Shown in pieces: positions 62,319 through 64,000 of a DNA stretch of 64,000 nucleotides. A program made the position numbers and the translations under genes. Location: assembly GCA_963789555.1 (NCBI GenBank), contig CAWBKY010000009.1, forward strand, positions 62,001 to 126,000, in the 5' to 3' direction. Within the stretch, counting starts at the first letter, position 1; the number at the start of each line of letters is the position of its first letter. Source of the stretch: JACXTP01 sp963789555. Its GTDB lineage: Archaea > Thermoplasmatota > Thermoplasmata > Methanomassiliicoccales > UBA472. A model generated the notes under the pieces. The model was not told the DNA's origin and made no database searches. It was given only the letters and a program-made list of their open reading frames with translations.

Positions 62319-63977
62319 TTACATTTTCCCTTTTCTTCGCTTCACCACCAACCATATCCCAATCGCTGCCAACCCGACCACGGCCATGATCAGCGATGTA
62401 GGTCGAGATCGGTGTTCCGGATGTGCTCTCATCCCCGCTCAGCTCCATCACGACCCCCATCACAACTTGGACCTGTCCACCATCGACCCTTTGTCGACCC
62501 ATGTGATGCCATCGTTGAAGCCATCCCGGATGGTGTGGATGTATCCCGCGGCTCGCCCCCTCCCGACCCTCGGTCAACGCGAGAGGCAGACTGTAGACCA
62601 TGGTGGCCTGGTCCAATGCCTTCGCCTCGGAAAGGTCCAGGTCCCAACCCCAATAGGAGTTGATGCTTCCCTCGACCGCCTGAGGCGACCGGAAGGTGTC
62701 CTGGTCAGACCCGCCTGAAGTGGTTATCTGTAGGGAGATCCCGTCCTTCTCTGCCTGGTCAAGGAACAATCGGTCAAGGTCGATGCCACCGGAGGCGGGG
62801 GTACCAGTGATGCACATCTGGGTGGAACCGATGCAATCCAGGTTGATCATCGCCACATAATCCTCCATCTCATTGCTGTGGGCGGCCACGAAATGGGCGC
62901 TCCCTACCATCCCGAGCTCCTCCGCCGCAAATGCCACGAAGATCATATTGTACTTTGGGACCAATGCCCCGCTCTGCACCGACCTCCATGGTCTGGGAGG
63001 CGATCTGAAGCATTGCGGCCACCCCGCCGCCGTTGTCGACCGCCCCTTGGCACATGACGCTGTCATAATGCGCCGTGATCAATACGGTCCGGTCCTTATC
63101 GAGACCGGGGACCTCCGCCACCACGTTCCTGTGGGCCACGGTCCCGATCTCCGAGGGGATCCTCATGGAGAGGCGCGACCCCCCTCCAGCGGCGGCCGCC
63201 ATCAGAGGCCTTGCCATCACTGGTGTTCACTGATCCCGTCGGGATGCCTAGGTCCCACAGGTATCCACTGTTCGGACCCAATGGCCTTCCGCCAGAGGAT
63301 GCGAAGGACATCTCCTCCGCGAAGCCCATCCAATCATAGTACCACACATAGATCAGGCCAGCCGGGGTCTGCTCTCGCAACTTGGTGACGAAATGAGATT
63401 CCCAGTCGCTGCGCCACCGCATCTCCCTTGCGACGATTAGGACCTTGCCGCTGGTGTTGAGCTCATCCCACTCATCCAAAGGAAGTGATGCCCCTCGCAT
63501 GGCCAGGTAACTGGATGCCGCTGGCATGGGCATGACGACCACCTCTAAAGGTTCGGACCCGTTCTCCGTGGGCCAACTGAAGGCCTCTGGCATGAATGAC
63601 GCGATTGGATGGACGTCATCAAGGGTGCTAGGGTCGCCATCCTCATCGATCCTGAGGAAGGAGCCTTCGTCGAGGTCCCATCCGGTGAACATGAAGCCCT
63701 CCGACCTCGTTTCCAAACCCATATCGATGAAGCTCAGCTCGATATAGTCCGCCGTCGCCTCAGCCCCGGTGGAACCAGCCACTCGATAGGCTTCGTAACC
63801 ATCGGAGATGGTGGTGATATTGTTCAGATGGTCCCAGAATGCCTCGCCGTCGATCAGCTGTCCCTTTTCGACCGGCCCATGGGCCATTACCACTGGCCCC
63901 ATTGACGCGACGCAAAGTACCGAGCCCAAGATGATGGCAGAGGCGATGACGGCGGTGATGGCTCGAAGAAGTCCCAT
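62319..63977 (-). CDS. M28-family metallopeptidase with membrane anchors (frameshifted)
   Basis: Zinc exopeptidase facing the outside. Signal or anchor helix ITAVIASAIILGSVLCVASM, then a PA-like domain. The catalytic part has VLITAHYDSVMCQGAVDNGG (His and Asp), VAFAAEELGMVGSAHFVAAH (the EE pair) and MINLDCIGSTQM. Repaired C-terminus LIMAVVGLAAIGIWLVVKRR, a second membrane helix, ends KGKM at 62319. Frameshifts near 63215, 62980, 62570 and 62390. About 550 residues. Metal ligands seem intact. The substrate peptide is unknown. Confidence 0.88.
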
Positions 63978-64000
63978 GTAGACCGCGATAAAGTTAGCAT

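Overview
The window is a chromosomal segment of a GC-rich euryarchaeon. The marks of Archaea are archaeal-type ThrRS and AlaRS, the large subunit of DNA polymerase D, RNA polymerase subunit D with iron-sulfur motifs, archaeal uS13/uS4/uS11, L10e, NOG1, RNase P Rpp21, Dph2, a complete gene set for preQ0 (archaeosine precursor) and ether-lipid genes. Promoters are TATA boxes about 25-30 bases before the start, and several genes look leaderless. A likely methanogenesis-marker protein 4 (MtxX) gene, a NifB, and a 23S rRNA gene with no 16S or 5S beside it point to a methanogenic Thermoplasmata lineage such as Methanomassiliicoccales. That placement is inference.

Layout. 0-3 kb: membrane FKBP prolyl isomerase, divergent from thrS. 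3-7.5 kb: leuA-leuC-leuD-leuB operon on the minus strand, with a leader that may encode a Leu-rich peptide. 7.7-9.9 kb: receiver-PAS-histidine kinase. 9.9-12.5 kb: mtxX-queD-queC-queE. 12.6-14.5 kb: small unknown gene, dph2, rpl10e. 14.7-17.6 kb: rnp4-yhbY-serS between two GNAT genes. 17.6-24.2 kb: acidic protein, methyltransferase, MscS channel, and a surface protein of about 1400 residues with a lamin-tail domain. 24.2-29 kb: a membrane-lipid block with a TrmB-type regulator divergent from a probable tetraether synthase, a ferredoxin and geranylgeranyl reductase, followed by convergent mevalonate kinase. 29-34 kb: a large secreted repeat/FN3 protein. 34.7-39.2 kb: tRNA-Leu(CAA), map, a Sua5/YrdC gene, an MBL hydrolase, sucCD. 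39.2-42.7 kb: 23S rRNA enclosed in a processing stem with a bulge-helix-bulge. 42.7-49.7 kb: DUF61, an unknown zinc-type protein, nifB, an acetolactate-synthase-like enzyme, alaS. 49.7-52.5 kb: rps13-rps4-rps11-rpoD. 52.5-57 kb: DNA polymerase D large subunit and nog1. 57-64 kb: wHTH/Nudix, Lrp, an ion transporter, peroxiredoxin, nfeD-stomatin, an M28 peptidase.

Reading caution. Many genes, including essential ones (thrS, alaS, polC, mvk), are broken by single-base frameshifts, while homology continues in another frame with nothing missing. I treat these as sequence errors and give one merged span per gene. Internal protein sequence near the shifts is unreliable.

Most interesting: (1) the regulator-tes-ferredoxin-GGR lipid module with an inverted repeat over the shared promoter; (2) the leu-operon leader with a short Leu-rich ORF and mutually exclusive hairpins; (3) the intact bulge-helix-bulge around 23S rRNA; (4) two giant surface proteins.
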